Source: CAZCGA01 sp964498075 (GTDB taxonomy: Bacteria > Desulfobacterota > Binatia > HRBIN30). Taken from it: a DNA stretch of 28,291 nt. The position numbers and the translations under genes were made by a program. The stretch covers positions 1-28,291 of the forward strand of contig CAZCGA010000085.1 in NCBI GenBank assembly GCA_964498075.1, given 5' to 3'. Under the pieces are notes generated by a model. It was not told where the DNA came from and ran no database searches. It saw only the letters and a list, made by a program, of their open reading frames with translations. The number at the start of each line of letters is the position of its first letter. The first letter of the stretch is position 1. Below, piece by piece: positions 1 to 8,170 of this stretch.

Positions 1-666
1 CAGGTGAAAAGCGCTGAGGCCAATCTCGCCAGGCTACAATCACTGGCCGAGTACGCGCGCATCAAGGCGCCGTTCGACGGCATCGTCACTGAGCGCTTCG
101 TCGATCGCGGGGCGCTGATCCAGGCGGCAACCGGCAGCGCCAACGTCACTCCGATCGTCACGGTCGCGCGCGTCGACCGTGTGCGCACCTTCGTCGACAT
201 CCCGGAGCGTGAGGTGCCGTTCATCAGCAGTACCAACACCGCCACGCTGGCACCCAGCGCGTTCGCCGATCAGACGTTCGCCGGCCACGTCACGCGTTTT
301 GCCGGCGCCCTGAACCCGGCAACCCGCACGATGCGCACCGAAGTCGACTTCGACAATCCGGAGGGGCGCCTCTACCCGGGCATGTACGGAAACCTGACCC
401 TTGCTCTCGAGATACACCCCGAAGCGCTCACGCTGCCGTCGGCCGCGGTCACGACCCAAAAGGACGGCAAATCGTTCGTGTACGTTGTCACCGACGGCAC
501 GGCGCACCAGAAGTCCGTGCGCGTCGGGGTCGACGACGGCGTCCGTGCGGAGATCCTCAGGGGACTCGACGGAAGCGAAGAGTGTGTGGTCACCGGCTCT
601 GGGTCGATCGCGGATGGAGCGCCGGTTCAGGTGACCGACACCAGCGCCACCCGGGCGGGCTCATGA
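1..666 (+). CDS. Efflux periplasmic adaptor (HlyD/RND membrane-fusion family), 5' truncated
   Basis: C-terminal 221 codons of a periplasmic adaptor that links an inner-membrane pump to an outer-membrane channel. The frame is open from base 1, so the true start lies outside the window; the GTG at 4 is unlikely to be it. The visible part begins in the end of the coiled-coil hairpin and the second lipoyl half-motif (IKAPFDGIVTER near residue 20, then a GALI segment). Beta-barrel and membrane-proximal domains follow (LYPGMYGNLTL near 125, LPSAAV near 145). Its TGA overlaps the ATG of the TolC-type gene, so the two are translationally coupled. The pump subunit is presumably upstream, outside the window. 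The substrate cannot be told from this part. Confidence 0.88.
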   Translation, partial: QVKSAEANLARLQSLAEYARIKAPFDGIVTERFVDRGALIQAATGSANVTPIVTVARVDRVRTFVDIPEREVPFISSTNTATLAPSAFADQTFAGHVTRFAGALNPATRTMRTEVDFDNPEGRLYPGMYGNLTLALEIHPEALTLPSAAVTTQKDGKSFVYVVTDGTAHQKSVRVGVDDGVRAEILRGLDGSEECVVTGSGSIADGAPVQVTDTSATRAGS

Positions 667-2057
667 TGATACGCCTGGGCGCGCAGCAGCGCTTCGCGCT
701 GCTCGTCCTGGTTTGCATGCGGGCGGCCGCAGCTCTGAGCCAAGAGACCGAGGCAGCAATGGCCCCTGCGGGCGTCCGCCTGCAACCGCTCGTCTTGCGT
801 GCCATGAGAGGCGAACCGCAACTGCCGATCGACTACGCGAGCGCGCTGCGGCTGGCGACCGCACAGAACCTCGACATCATGCAGGCCCGCGCACGCCTGC
901 GGGAGGCTGAAGGGGAACATCTGCGCGCCATCGGCGTGCTCTTCCCATCGCTGTCCGCCGGCCTGACGGTCTCGCACATAGACGGGGAGATCCAGGCCTC
1001 GTTCGGCGACCTAGGCCGGCGCGAGTTCAGTACGATCACCCCCGCGGGACGCGTCAGCCTGCTGCTCAACCCAGGCCAAGCGGTCTTCGACGTGCTCGCC
1101 GCGTCCAAGCGGGCCGACGCCGGCTTGTCAGCCTCCGAGAGTGTCACGCAGGACACGCTGGCGCGCGTCGCCACCGGGTACTTCCAGTTACAGCGGATGG
1201 AAGCACACGTTGACATCGCGACGTCCGCCGTGGCGACGGCGACTGAGCTGCTCCAGTTGGCGCGCGATCGGGAGTCGCTCGGTGCCGGCTTGGAGGTCGA
1301 TGTGGTACGCGCCGAGGCGCGGCTGGCGCGTGAAGAGGTTGCGCTCACCGCTGCGGAAGAACGGTTCCGTACCGCATCGATCGGCCTCGCGCACACCCTG
1401 CAGCTCGACCCGGCGGTGCTGCTGATGCCTGTCGAGGACGACGTGCATCCACTCACTCTGGCAAACGCCCAGCGCGCTCTGTCCGAGCTGCTGGACACGG
1501 CGTTGCTCAGGCGTCCGGACGTACGCGATCGGACCTTACAGGCCGACGCCGCTGCGGCGGCGCGAAACGCCGAATGGTGGAAGGCGATCGGACCGACGGC
1601 GTACGGCGCCTTCGAGGAAAGCGCGATTGGGCGTAGCTTCGACGTCGGCAACCGGCAGATCTACGGTGGCTTCGTCGGCTGGACACTGACGCCGGGATCG
1701 ATCGGGGACATGAAAGTCGCAACCGCGCGCGTCGAACAAGCGCAGTTGCAGCGCTCCCAATTCGTCCAAGCCGTCAAGGCAGAGGTGGTGCAGGCGCGCG
1801 CTCTGATCATCACGGCGAACGAACGTGTCAGTGCCGGGCACCGTGGCGTCGCGGCTGCGGAGCGATCACTCGTGCTCAGTCGCGATCGGTTCGAGCATGG
1901 CGCGGGACTCGAACTTGAAGTGATGGAGGCACAGGAAGCAGTCGTTGATGCGCGGACCGCGCTGATCGATGCCATCGTCGCGTACAACGTCGCACAAGTG
2001 GCGTTGCTGCACGCGATCGGAGACGTATCGGCTGCGACACTCACGGCAGGCCCGTAA
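663..2057 (+). CDS. TolC-family outer-membrane efflux protein
   Basis: 464-residue outer-membrane channel component for the adaptor just upstream. The start is set by an ATGA overlap (663-666) with the adaptor stop; a second in-frame ATG follows at 666. The first ~25 residues are a signal peptide with a hydrophobic stretch and an Ala-rich cleavage region. The body shows the duplicated TolC layout: two long Ala/Glu/Arg-rich helical hairpins with the typical GAGLEVDVVRAEARLA and GAGLELEVMEAQEAVVDART segments, and NPGQAVFDVL before the first helices. Length is normal for the family (420-490). No lipobox Cys is seen, so it is probably an unlipidated TolC/OprM-like protein. Family assignment is firm; substrate unknown. 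Confidence 0.9.
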   Translation: MMIRLGAQQRFALLVLVCMRAAAALSQETEAAMAPAGVRLQPLVLRAMRGEPQLPIDYASALRLATAQNLDIMQARARLREAEGEHLRAIGVLFPSLSAGLTVSHIDGEIQASFGDLGRREFSTITPAGRVSLLLNPGQAVFDVLAASKRADAGLSASESVTQDTLARVATGYFQLQRMEAHVDIATSAVATATELLQLARDRESLGAGLEVDVVRAEARLAREEVALTAAEERFRTASIGLAHTLQLDPAVLLMPVEDDVHPLTLANAQRALSELLDTALLRRPDVRDRTLQADAAAAARNAEWWKAIGPTAYGAFEESAIGRSFDVGNRQIYGGFVGWTLTPGSIGDMKVATARVEQAQLQRSQFVQAVKAEVVQARALIITANERVSAGHRGVAAAERSLVLSRDRFEHGAGLELEVMEAQEAVVDARTALIDAIVAYNVAQVALLHAIGDVSAATLTAGP

Positions 2058-2230
2058 GCGCCGCATTGTGCGCGTCCGGGTGTAGAGGCGGCGCTACCGG
2101 CTCATCTCCGGCGGCCGCGGGGAGCGCCGCTTGCTCAACTATAATAGCCCGTCAACCGGCCTCGGTCACGACGGCCGGGCGAGGCTTGCGCCGCGGAGCT
2201 TTGGACTATTCCTTCCGCTCGAAGCTCGCC
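2058..2230. other. Convergent intergenic gap
   Basis: Gap of 173 bp between the 3' ends of the TolC gene (plus) and the Cys-rich secreted protein gene (minus). An isolated TATAAT sits at 2140-2145 without a usable -35 element. I see no gene and no convincing terminator stem here. Confidence 0.5.
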
Positions 2231-3313
2231 TCACTTCGGCGGGAAGGACAGCGGGTCGCAGGGGTCCGTTCCCTTCTTGATCTCCGTGCCGTCGTCGAAG
2301 CCGTCCCCGTCCGTGTCGGCCACGACCGGGCTCGTCCCGAGGCTGCACACGCTCTTTGGCGCGCAGCAGTTGTTCGTCTCCCGGATGTCGGCGATCCCGT
2401 CGCCGTCGTAGTCGCCGCAGTCGGTCCCGTGACCCGCGTAGCTGCCGTTGCGCGCCACGCAGGCCTGCTCTGAGGTCTGCGTTCCGCCGGCGGGGAACAC
2501 GTGACAGCGTCCCGTGGGGAGGCAGCAGGCACCTTTGCACCCCGAGCAGTCCTGCGCGACGACGACGCAGTGGGTGTTCGTGGCGCCGGCATGGCACACG
2601 TCGGTGCAGCACTGGGCGCCGGCGTTCTTGCCGTGGAGGTCCTCCTGGACGCCGGGCACGAAGTTGACGCCGCAGGCGGCCGGCGCGATCAGGGGATCCA
2701 CCTGATGGACCCAGGGTGCGGGGGCAATCCGCTGGAGCTCGATCGGGGGCAAGTTCAATTGCCCGGTGTCGAGCACCCGCACCTGGTTCGGGTCGGACAC
2801 CAGGGTGAAGGTGAACCGCGGCTGGACGTAGAAATCAGAAGTGAACGTCCCGCCGTTGGCGTGCGTCTTCCTGACCGTCATCGTCCCCGGAGGGGCCGGG
2901 CGGGGGGAGAGGTCCACCCCCACATTCCAGAGCGTGTCCTGGTTATTGATTCTCACCGTGATCGGGTTGCAGCTCACCAGGCTGAGCTGGACCAGCTCGA
3001 TCGGGATAGTCTCCGGGGGAGAGTCGAGGAGAAGCGTCATGCTTTGCGTCCGCCGCACCACGGTGTCGGGCAGGGTGGGGTCGGCGCCCATGAGCCGCAC
3101 CTCACCTTGGAAGGGCTCCGATCCTGGCGCGAAGAAGTCGGCCGGCAGCGGGAAGCCACAGAAGTTCACCTGGGTCCCACCGCACGGCGTCACGAAGCAG
3201 TCGTTGCCCGGCGGGACGAAGGGATCCGGCGACGCCGCCTCCGTACGGGGCGCGAACGCCAGCCCGAAAAGGAACAGAAGACCCACCATGCCTTTGGTCG
3301 CTGGCGTTTTCAT
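2231..3313 (-). CDS. Secreted Cys-rich protein with DxDGDG calcium-type repeats
   Basis: 360-residue exported protein of unknown function. An AGGAGG ribosome site lies 9 bp before the ATG at 3313. Residues 1-26 form a signal peptide ending in TEA-A. The middle has no family I recognise. Residues ~255-300 carry a Cys-rich module (GACCLPTGRC, then HGTDC) of a type seen in secreted proteins of planctomycetes and deltaproteobacteria. Two thrombospondin-type-3-like calcium loops follow, DYDGDGIAD at about 301 and DTDGDGFDDGTE at about 333, ending in a short PCDPLS tail. No enzyme motif is visible. It stands alone, convergent with the TolC gene. A surface or extracellular role is inferred only from the signal peptide and repeats. 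Confidence 0.8.
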   Translation of the reverse strand: MKTPATKGMVGLLFLFGLAFAPRTEAASPDPFVPPGNDCFVTPCGGTQVNFCGFPLPADFFAPGSEPFQGEVRLMGADPTLPDTVVRRTQSMTLLLDSPPETIPIELVQLSLVSCNPITVRINNQDTLWNVGVDLSPRPAPPGTMTVRKTHANGGTFTSDFYVQPRFTFTLVSDPNQVRVLDTGQLNLPPIELQRIAPAPWVHQVDPLIAPAACGVNFVPGVQEDLHGKNAGAQCCTDVCHAGATNTHCVVVAQDCSGCKGACCLPTGRCHVFPAGGTQTSEQACVARNGSYAGHGTDCGDYDGDGIADIRETNNCCAPKSVCSLGTSPVVADTDGDGFDDGTEIKKGTDPCDPLSFPPK

Positions 3314-3841
3314 CTCCGTGACCTCCTTTGCCGACGTCCTTTACGTCAGCCGCTTTACATCCGGTTTTTCGCAAACGTCGAAACTCGACCAGGCGATGCT
3401 ACCCTCCGGGGACCCCGCGCTGCAAGAGGCACGTCGAGGGTTCTCCCGCGGCCCGCCGCGATGGCGCCCGCCGGTCTTCTACGCGCGCCGCCGACCCTAC
3501 ACCGGTGGGTCCCACGCGCCGTTCCCGTTGTGCGCACGCGTCGGGTACCAGGCTCCCTCGGACTATCAGCGAGTTCCCACCCACGATCGCCCGTCTCTGC
3601 CAGCAATCCTCGACTGGGTAATACATTTCGGTGCTGCATCGTTCGCGTCATGCTACGGCTCGTGTGTTTGCACGGCCCTCCTGGCTGGCTACGACGAAGT
3701 GAAGTCATTTGCTCTTCGCTTCGCCTGCTGAGGTACCGTGTCATCCCCGCTTTTGACGCTGCCTGTCGCCAAGCAGCGTTGTGGATCTGGCTAGATGGTC
3801 GAACGGAAAACCTCCCATCTTCGGGACTTTCATCCAACAAG
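3314..3841. other. Gene-poor region upstream of the Cys-rich protein gene
   Basis: About 530 bp with open frames on both strands, none of which has a recognisable domain, ribosome site or consistent coding character. It probably contains the promoter of the minus-strand gene ending at 2231 and decayed DNA next to the IS91-type remnant. The part around 3600-3800 looks less GC-rich than the neighbouring genes. Confidence 0.4.
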
Positions 3842-4067
3842 TCACAGCAGGAACCGCAACCTGCCGCCGCATTACGGGCACGCGAGGACGTCGATGGCAA
3901 ACGTGCGCTGCAGCAGGTCGGCCCACGCATAGTGTTTCGGCCGCGCATAGCCGGCCGGCGGGGGTGCACCCCCTGCGCGACCAGCGTATGGAAGTGGACG
4001 TTGGTATTCCGGGCCGATCCGAAACGCTGGATAGCCGTCACCCGCAGCAGCCAAATCAGCCAAATCA
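3842..4067 (-). pseudogene. IS91-type transposase remnant
   Basis: Decayed fragment of an IS91-family rolling-circle transposase. Read on the minus strand, one frame gives VTAIQRFGSARNTNVHFHTL, the HUH histidine motif region of the family. A shift to a second frame gives RPKHYAWADLLQRTFAIDV and then LACP, a stop, and CGGRLRFL. In intact relatives the last part reads as CPRCGG, the C-terminal zinc-binding motif. The fragment therefore has at least one frameshift and one in-frame stop, and lacks the N-terminal part. Its upstream edge meets the outer end of the neighbouring transposase inverted repeat at 4068, so the newer insertion may have cut it. No IS91 terminal sequences were recognised. 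Confidence 0.75.
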
Positions 4068-4093
4068 GGGTCAGCCCTTGAAAGTAGAGTTGA
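4068..4093 (+). repeat. Left terminal inverted repeat of the Y1-transposase unit
   Basis: This 26-bp sequence starts GGGTCAGCCCTTGAAAGT and is matched in inverted orientation at 5064-5089 with two mismatches. It contains the stop and last codons of the transposase gene, so the protein ends inside the repeat. Confidence 0.85.
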
Positions 4094-5039
4094 CTGTCCT
4101 GATGAGCCTGCCCGTCCTCCCTTGGCTCGCCGCCAGTGCCCCCGCGCGGGCGATCGCCTTGCTGACCGCATACGGACTCACTCCGAACTGCCGCCCGATC
4201 TCGCGTTGTCTCAGACCGCACACTTCCCACGCGAGTGCCATCGCCACCGCCCGCGCCCACCCCCCACGATCGCCGCGCGCCCGCAGCAACGCCTGTTTGT
4301 CTAGCCGCGCCGCGCGGCACACTTGGCTGACCACCACCGACAACGGCGGCCGCGGTCGTAAGCCCTTCGCCCCGCTCACCTCATCCCTCAGCGGCCGCTT
4401 GTCGACGCGCCGCTTCATCCTCTCCACCCAGCGGCGCTCTCCGAGCAGCAGCTGCCCCTCCACGGCCGCCCAAGGCGTGGCGCCTCCCGGTGCGGCCCCC
4501 TCGGCCAGGAACGCCGCGTATCTGCGGCGCGCCGTCCCCAGCCGGCGCCCGAAGTGGCCGAGCACCTCCGCGACGCACAAGAACTCCGGCGCCGCCGCCT
4601 TGCCCACGTACGCCCGGGCGCTGCTCCACGGAAACTCCCACGCCCGGCTCACCTCCCCGACGCGCACTGGGTTCAGGTGGATGTAGCGACTCAGCTCAAG
4701 CAGGTAGGAATCCTTGTCGACCAGCAGCGCCTTGTAGCGTCCCTGAAAGAGGTGGCCGGCGCGGCGGTGCCGGCGATTGAAGTCCTGCGTGTAGGCGCTG
4801 CCCAGCTGCCCCATGGCGCGCGACAGGTTGGCGTCAGGGGTCGCGACCAGCAGATGGTAGTGGTTGCGCATGAGCACATACGCATGCAGCCGCAGGCGAT
4901 GGCGATGAACGACGCTGGCCAAGCGCTCCAGGAAGCGGGCGCGATCGCGCTCATCCCGGTAGATCGGCTTGCGCTCATTACCGCGCGCCGTGACGTGGTA
5001 GAGGGCGCCTGCAAACTCCACTCGAAGTGGCCGCGCCAT
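4071..5039 (-). CDS. REP-associated tyrosine transposase (Y1_Tnp/IS200-like)
   Basis: 322-residue single-strand DNA transposase of the RAYT group. The N-terminal Y1 domain (residues 1-~150) starts RVEFAGALYHVTARGNER. It carries the HUH pair in MRNHYHLLV, the FNRRHRRAGHLFQGRYKA motif, and the probable catalytic Tyr in ELSRYIHLNPVR. The C-terminal ~100 residues contain a helix-turn-helix (LRQREIGRQFGVSPYAVSKAI), as in the longer RAYT subgroup with a DnaA-C-like tail. All catalytic motifs are present and the frame is intact, so it may be active. The gene is framed by 26-bp inverted repeats, and its stop codon lies in one of them. It sits downstream of the Lgt-like gene on the same strand. Confidence 0.92.
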   Translation of the reverse strand: MARPLRVEFAGALYHVTARGNERKPIYRDERDRARFLERLASVVHRHRLRLHAYVLMRNHYHLLVATPDANLSRAMGQLGSAYTQDFNRRHRRAGHLFQGRYKALLVDKDSYLLELSRYIHLNPVRVGEVSRAWEFPWSSARAYVGKAAAPEFLCVAEVLGHFGRRLGTARRRYAAFLAEGAAPGGATPWAAVEGQLLLGERRWVERMKRRVDKRPLRDEVSGAKGLRPRPPLSVVVSQVCRAARLDKQALLRARGDRGGWARAVAMALAWEVCGLRQREIGRQFGVSPYAVSKAIARAGALAASQGRTGRLIRTVNSTFKG

Positions 5040-5063
5040 ACTGGAGCAGCCTTGTAGGTCCTC

Positions 5064-5089
5064 TTAACTCCACTTTCAAGGGCTGACCC
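5064..5089 (-). repeat. Right terminal inverted repeat of the Y1-transposase unit
   Basis: Inverted partner of 4068-4093 (24 of 26 positions identical), just upstream of the transposase start. The TCA at 5076-5078 inside it is the stop codon of the Lgt-like gene that reads in from the other side. Confidence 0.85.
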
Positions 5090-5840
5090 CAGCTCCCCCC
5101 TCGAACCTGGCGACGCTCACCGAGGAGCGCGGGCCGGCGCAGATCGCTACCTGGCGAGCGCCGGGCTGGCCGGCGGCCCGGGCGGCGCGATGCCAGACGA
5201 TCGCGACCGCGATGGCGAGCAGCGCCAAGCCCTGCTGATGCGACAGCCCGAAAAATCGTTCAGATCGGCCGTCCGCGCGCAGCGGATCGAGCGCGACCCG
5301 GAGGGCGCCGTAGAGCAGCAGGTAGAGTCGGAACGCGGAGCCGCGAGCGAGCGTGCCGCCCTCGACACGCGCGAGTGCCGCCCGGCAGGACCATGCGATC
5401 AGCATGAGCCCCGCGGCCTCGTAGAGCTGCACCGGATGCGGCGGGCGGCCGTGGCAGCATCCCTGAAAGAAGCAGCCGATCCGCCCGATCGCGTGGCCCA
5501 ACGGGATCGCGACGGCGAAGTAGTCGGCACCGCGGACGAAGTTCTTGCCGCGGATGGCCGCGAAGAGTGCACCGGCAACGAGCGCGCCCACGAGACCGCC
5601 GAAGAACACGAAGCCCACGCGGAAGTCCGCCCAGAGTCTCAGGTCGCCGCGGGCATAGTGCTCCCAGCCGAGCGCGACGAAGAGCGCCTTGGCGCCGATC
5701 AGCGCGCCAAGCAGCAACGCCCATATGGCCGCCCAGAACTCGTTCTCGGATACACCGATGCCCTGGCGGTGATGCTTGAGCCAGAGCACGGCCGTCACGC
5801 AGCCGGTGGCGGCAAACAAGCCGTACGCGGTGGGCATCAT
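5076..5840 (-). CDS. Divergent prolipoprotein diacylglyceryl transferase (Lgt)-like membrane protein
   Basis: 254-residue polytopic inner-membrane protein with the Lgt layout. Start ATG at 5840 overlaps the radical SAM stop (ATGA). Recognisable segments are FFGGLVGALVAG (79-90), GHAIGRIGCFFQGCCHGRP (115-133) and HPVQLYEAAG (135-144), with about seven membrane helices. Lgt normally transfers diacylglyceryl from phosphatidylglycerol to the lipobox Cys. Here the HGG motif reads FGG and GRIGNF reads GRIGCF, so two residues considered key in E. coli Lgt (His103, Asn146) are replaced. The Arg of GRIG and the HPxQLYE segment remain. The last ~20 codons enter the transposase inverted repeat, which supplies the stop, so the native C-terminus may be lost. 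It may act on a different acceptor or lipid. Confidence 0.75.
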   Translation of the reverse strand: MMPTAYGLFAATGCVTAVLWLKHHRQGIGVSENEFWAAIWALLLGALIGAKALFVALGWEHYARGDLRLWADFRVGFVFFGGLVGALVAGALFAAIRGKNFVRGADYFAVAIPLGHAIGRIGCFFQGCCHGRPPHPVQLYEAAGLMLIAWSCRAALARVEGGTLARGSAFRLYLLLYGALRVALDPLRADGRSERFFGLSHQQGLALLAIAVAIVWHRAARAAGQPGARQVAICAGPRSSVSVARFEGGAGVSP

Positions 5841-7114
5841 GCTGCACGTTCTGCGGGAGGCGCGGCTCGATAGAACGACTCGCGCAGCCCCAGTGCGTTC
5901 ACGGCGCACATGGGCTCGAGTCGACCGTCGATCGGAACGCGAAACGCGCAGGCGGACAGGCGTTCACGGCCGACCGGCGTGGCAGCCTCCGCCGCGCTCA
6001 TGAAATGATGGCTCACGATGCAGAAGTAGTGCGCCCGCGAGGTGCCAGCGCGGCGCGCGAGCCGCCACAGATACGGGATCACCTCGCGTGCGAGGAAGCC
6101 GGCGTGCCGTGCGAGCATCCTCCCGGCCCGGAGCAGCGCGCGCCCGCGACCGTCGAGGCGAAAGGACGTTCCGCCCAACCGATCGAGCAGCTCGCGCAGG
6201 AGGCGCATCTCGTCTGGGCGATCTCGACGGTAGAGCGGCACCAGTGAGACACGTTCTCCGCGTCGGACCGCCAGTCCCTGCACGAAGCGGCTACAGTCTG
6301 GATGGCCGAGGAACGCCTCTCCGCGGCGCAGCTCCGGGTCGCCGGCGCCCTCCGCGATCCGCTGCCACAGCTCGTCCGGGGCCACGCCCTCGAGCATCGG
6401 GTCGGTCCGCCCCACTGCGGCGAGGGGCTGGAAGCTCACCATCTTGAACGCATCGGCGTTGCGGAGAAACCAGCGCACGATCCCCGGGACCTGGTCGAGA
6501 TTCCGACGCGTCACGGTGACTGTCGACGCGCATTCGAGTCGCCGGCCGGTGCGGCGGCGTGCGGCGCGGATCATGTCGGCCAGCTCGGCGCGCAGACCGT
6601 CGAGGTCGGTCTCGGTCCGCGCGTCGGCGTAGCCGTCGCGCCGCCCGCGCATGGTCGTGTCGACGTGAAAGCACATCTCCGTCAGCCCGCCCGCGGCCAT
6701 CAGACGGTCGAGCAATCCGGGCTTGCGGCGAAACGTCTCGCCGTGGGTCATGAGCATCGGCACGAGCCCGATCGACCGGGCGTACGCGATCAGCTCCACG
6801 AGCTCGCTCTCGGCGCGCAACGTGACCTCGCCGTCGGTGAGTTGGAGATTGCCCGCCGGCCCGAGCCAGGAGCGGATCAGGCGCATCTGCGCCTTGACGT
6901 CGTCCACCGGTCTTGGGCGGATACGGTTGGCTTCCTTTCCGAGGTAGCACCCGCCGCAGGAGAAATCGCAGCGCGGCATCACGCCGATCGTTGCTGAGCA
7001 GCCGGCGTATTGCCGGCCGAGAAACTGCGTCGGCAGTCGCAGCGCCGGCGGCAGCGCCGCCCATGCCGCCGCGAGCACGGCGCGGGTCTCGGCCACTTCG
7101 TGACGCAGACGCAC
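5837..7114 (-). CDS. Radical SAM protein, possibly lipid-modifying (Tes-like features)
   Basis: 425-residue radical SAM enzyme. The CDFSCGGC motif (Cx3Cx2C, about residues 49-56) binds the 4Fe-4S cluster, followed by the SAM-binding LTDGEVTL (GEPTL-like) segment. The central FKMVSFQP and C-terminal Cys-containing stretches (HYFCIVSHHFM, SACAFRVPIDGRLEPMC) resemble the archaeal MJ0619/tetraether lipid synthase group. This is my recollection of family motifs and needs a profile search. The GTG at 7114, one base after the lipoprotein stop, is taken as start; a TTG at 7144 would overlap the lipoprotein by 29 bp. The stop overlaps the Lgt-like ATG. The coupling suggests the two act on the same lipid or lipoprotein substrate. 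Confidence 0.8.
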   Translation of the reverse strand: MRLRHEVAETRAVLAAAWAALPPALRLPTQFLGRQYAGCSATIGVMPRCDFSCGGCYLGKEANRIRPRPVDDVKAQMRLIRSWLGPAGNLQLTDGEVTLRAESELVELIAYARSIGLVPMLMTHGETFRRKPGLLDRLMAAGGLTEMCFHVDTTMRGRRDGYADARTETDLDGLRAELADMIRAARRRTGRRLECASTVTVTRRNLDQVPGIVRWFLRNADAFKMVSFQPLAAVGRTDPMLEGVAPDELWQRIAEGAGDPELRRGEAFLGHPDCSRFVQGLAVRRGERVSLVPLYRRDRPDEMRLLRELLDRLGGTSFRLDGRGRALLRAGRMLARHAGFLAREVIPYLWRLARRAGTSRAHYFCIVSHHFMSAAEAATPVGRERLSACAFRVPIDGRLEPMCAVNALGLRESFYRAAPPAERAA

Positions 7115-7115
7115 C

Positions 7116-7283
7116 TCAGCGGCCCTGGCGCTGCTCGCAGTCAATCTTCGCCTGTCCCGAGAGGCCGGCGCAGGCCTCTACCTGAGTCTCGGCGGGGGGC
7201 GGACTTTTCGAGAACATGCCGGCGCACGCCACTATGACGGCGAACACGCCGGCGAGTCCGATGAGCATCGCGATGGTCTTCAT
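7116..7283 (-). CDS. Small lipoprotein (55 aa)
   Basis: A 55-residue predicted lipoprotein. ATG at 7283 is preceded by AAGGAGG at good spacing and overlaps the DUF547 stop (ATGA). A 19-residue hydrophobic signal ends in a lipobox (IVAC), so Cys20 would be lipidated. The mature part is about 36 residues with Cys38 and Cys49 in VEACAGLSG and KIDCEQ, which could form a disulfide. It lies directly before the radical SAM and Lgt-like genes, so it may be their dedicated substrate or partner; this is inference from position. I know no family for it. Confidence 0.75.
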   Translation of the reverse strand: MKTIAMLIGLAGVFAVIVACAGMFSKSPPPAETQVEACAGLSGQAKIDCEQRQGR

Positions 7284-8068
7284 AGGGAACCTCCTTGACG
7301 GTCGTTGAGCGACCAGTCGTAGTCGAGAAACTCGACGTCGTAGTCCGAAAGGTGCGTGGTGCCGCCATCGAGATACCGGGCGACGTACGCCGGCAGCGAC
7401 CCCGCTGCTGCCTCGAAATCGCCCCGGAACCATTTGAAGATGGACGAGAGGTGCAGCGTCCTGGTCGCCGGGTGGACGCGGTTCTCCGTCGGGTCGTGCA
7501 GGAACGTGCGGGCCTGATCGTCGAGCTGGCGGTCCAGATCGGCACCCCGATAGGCCTCGCTGCGCAGTGGCGGACAGCTCCGCGATGCACACACCAGAGC
7601 GAAGTGGATGCGCGGCTCCCGGAACGCGCTGCGGAGCGTCCCGTTCTCGATGTCGTCGAGCGACATCGCCCCACCCTTCAACCCCTCCATCGGGATGAAC
7701 TGCTCGCGGAACGCCGCGCCCGGCAGCCACCCGATCGTGCGGATCGACGCGATCGGGTAGTGGTCGAGAATCAGCCGCACCGTGAACGCGTTGTAGGCGT
7801 TGATCCAGAACGCGATGCGCTCCGTGCGCGTCCAGCGCTCGTAGTCCGGACCGCACGCGCCCGAGAGGGTGGCCAGGTACGCCGCGAGGGCGGGCTGCCC
7901 CTCGCGCTGCAAGCCCGCGTAGTCCACGCGGCCGTCGGTGACCCGTTGCGCCAGGATCGCGGACCACGCCACATGATCGTGATCAACGCTCGTGCACGCG
8001 GCAACGGCGCCGCGTGCGGAGAGCACCAAGACGACCGCAAGACCCAGGATCCACCGGCCAGTGGACAT
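7280..8068 (-). CDS. DUF547 domain periplasmic protein
   Basis: 262-residue exported protein of the DUF547 family. The start chosen is ATG 8068, with GGAG 9 bp upstream and a clean signal peptide (MSTGRWILGLAVVLVLSARG, then AVA). The open frame extends to 8155 without signal features. Family hallmarks are WINAYNAFTVRLIL, a SIRTIGWL segment, MSLDDIENGTLR, PRIHFALVCASRSCPPLRSE with two conserved Cys, and IFKWFRGDF. The role of DUF547 is not established; the His/Cys/Glu signature looks enzymatic, possibly peptidase-like. It is the second or third gene of the minus operon and overlaps the small lipoprotein by 4 bp. Confidence 0.88.
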   Translation of the reverse strand: MSTGRWILGLAVVLVLSARGAVAACTSVDHDHVAWSAILAQRVTDGRVDYAGLQREGQPALAAYLATLSGACGPDYERWTRTERIAFWINAYNAFTVRLILDHYPIASIRTIGWLPGAAFREQFIPMEGLKGGAMSLDDIENGTLRSAFREPRIHFALVCASRSCPPLRSEAYRGADLDRQLDDQARTFLHDPTENRVHPATRTLHLSSIFKWFRGDFEAAAGSLPAYVARYLDGGTTHLSDYDVEFLDYDWSLNDRQGGSL

Positions 8069-8170
8069 GGCTTGGCGCTCCATGCACCGCAACCGGTGGC
8101 CACGCGGTGAACTGCGACGGCCCATTGGTGCTTGCGGGCTACCCCAGCGCATCATGGTCGAGTCGTGAGC

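Larger units (their letters stand above)
4068..5089 (-). mobile_element. RAYT mobile unit bounded by inverted repeats
   Basis: A 1.02-kb unit made of one transposase gene and two 26-bp inverted repeats. One edge abuts an IS91-type remnant; the other forms the end of the Lgt-like reading frame. No clear target-site duplication is visible, which fits Y1 transposases. Confidence 0.75.

Noticed and set aside
2140..2145. TATAAT box
   Set aside because: No -35 element at suitable distance and it lies between convergent genes.
2501..4081. Long plus-strand open frame of 526 codons
   Set aside because: It is antisense to the Cys-rich secreted protein and the IS91 remnant, has no recognisable domain and is Arg-rich in a way typical of shadow frames in high-GC DNA.
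3355..4320. Minus-strand open frame spanning the RAYT end and IS91 remnant
   Set aside because: Only a short part has IS91 similarity; the rest is antisense or out of frame, so it is not one gene.
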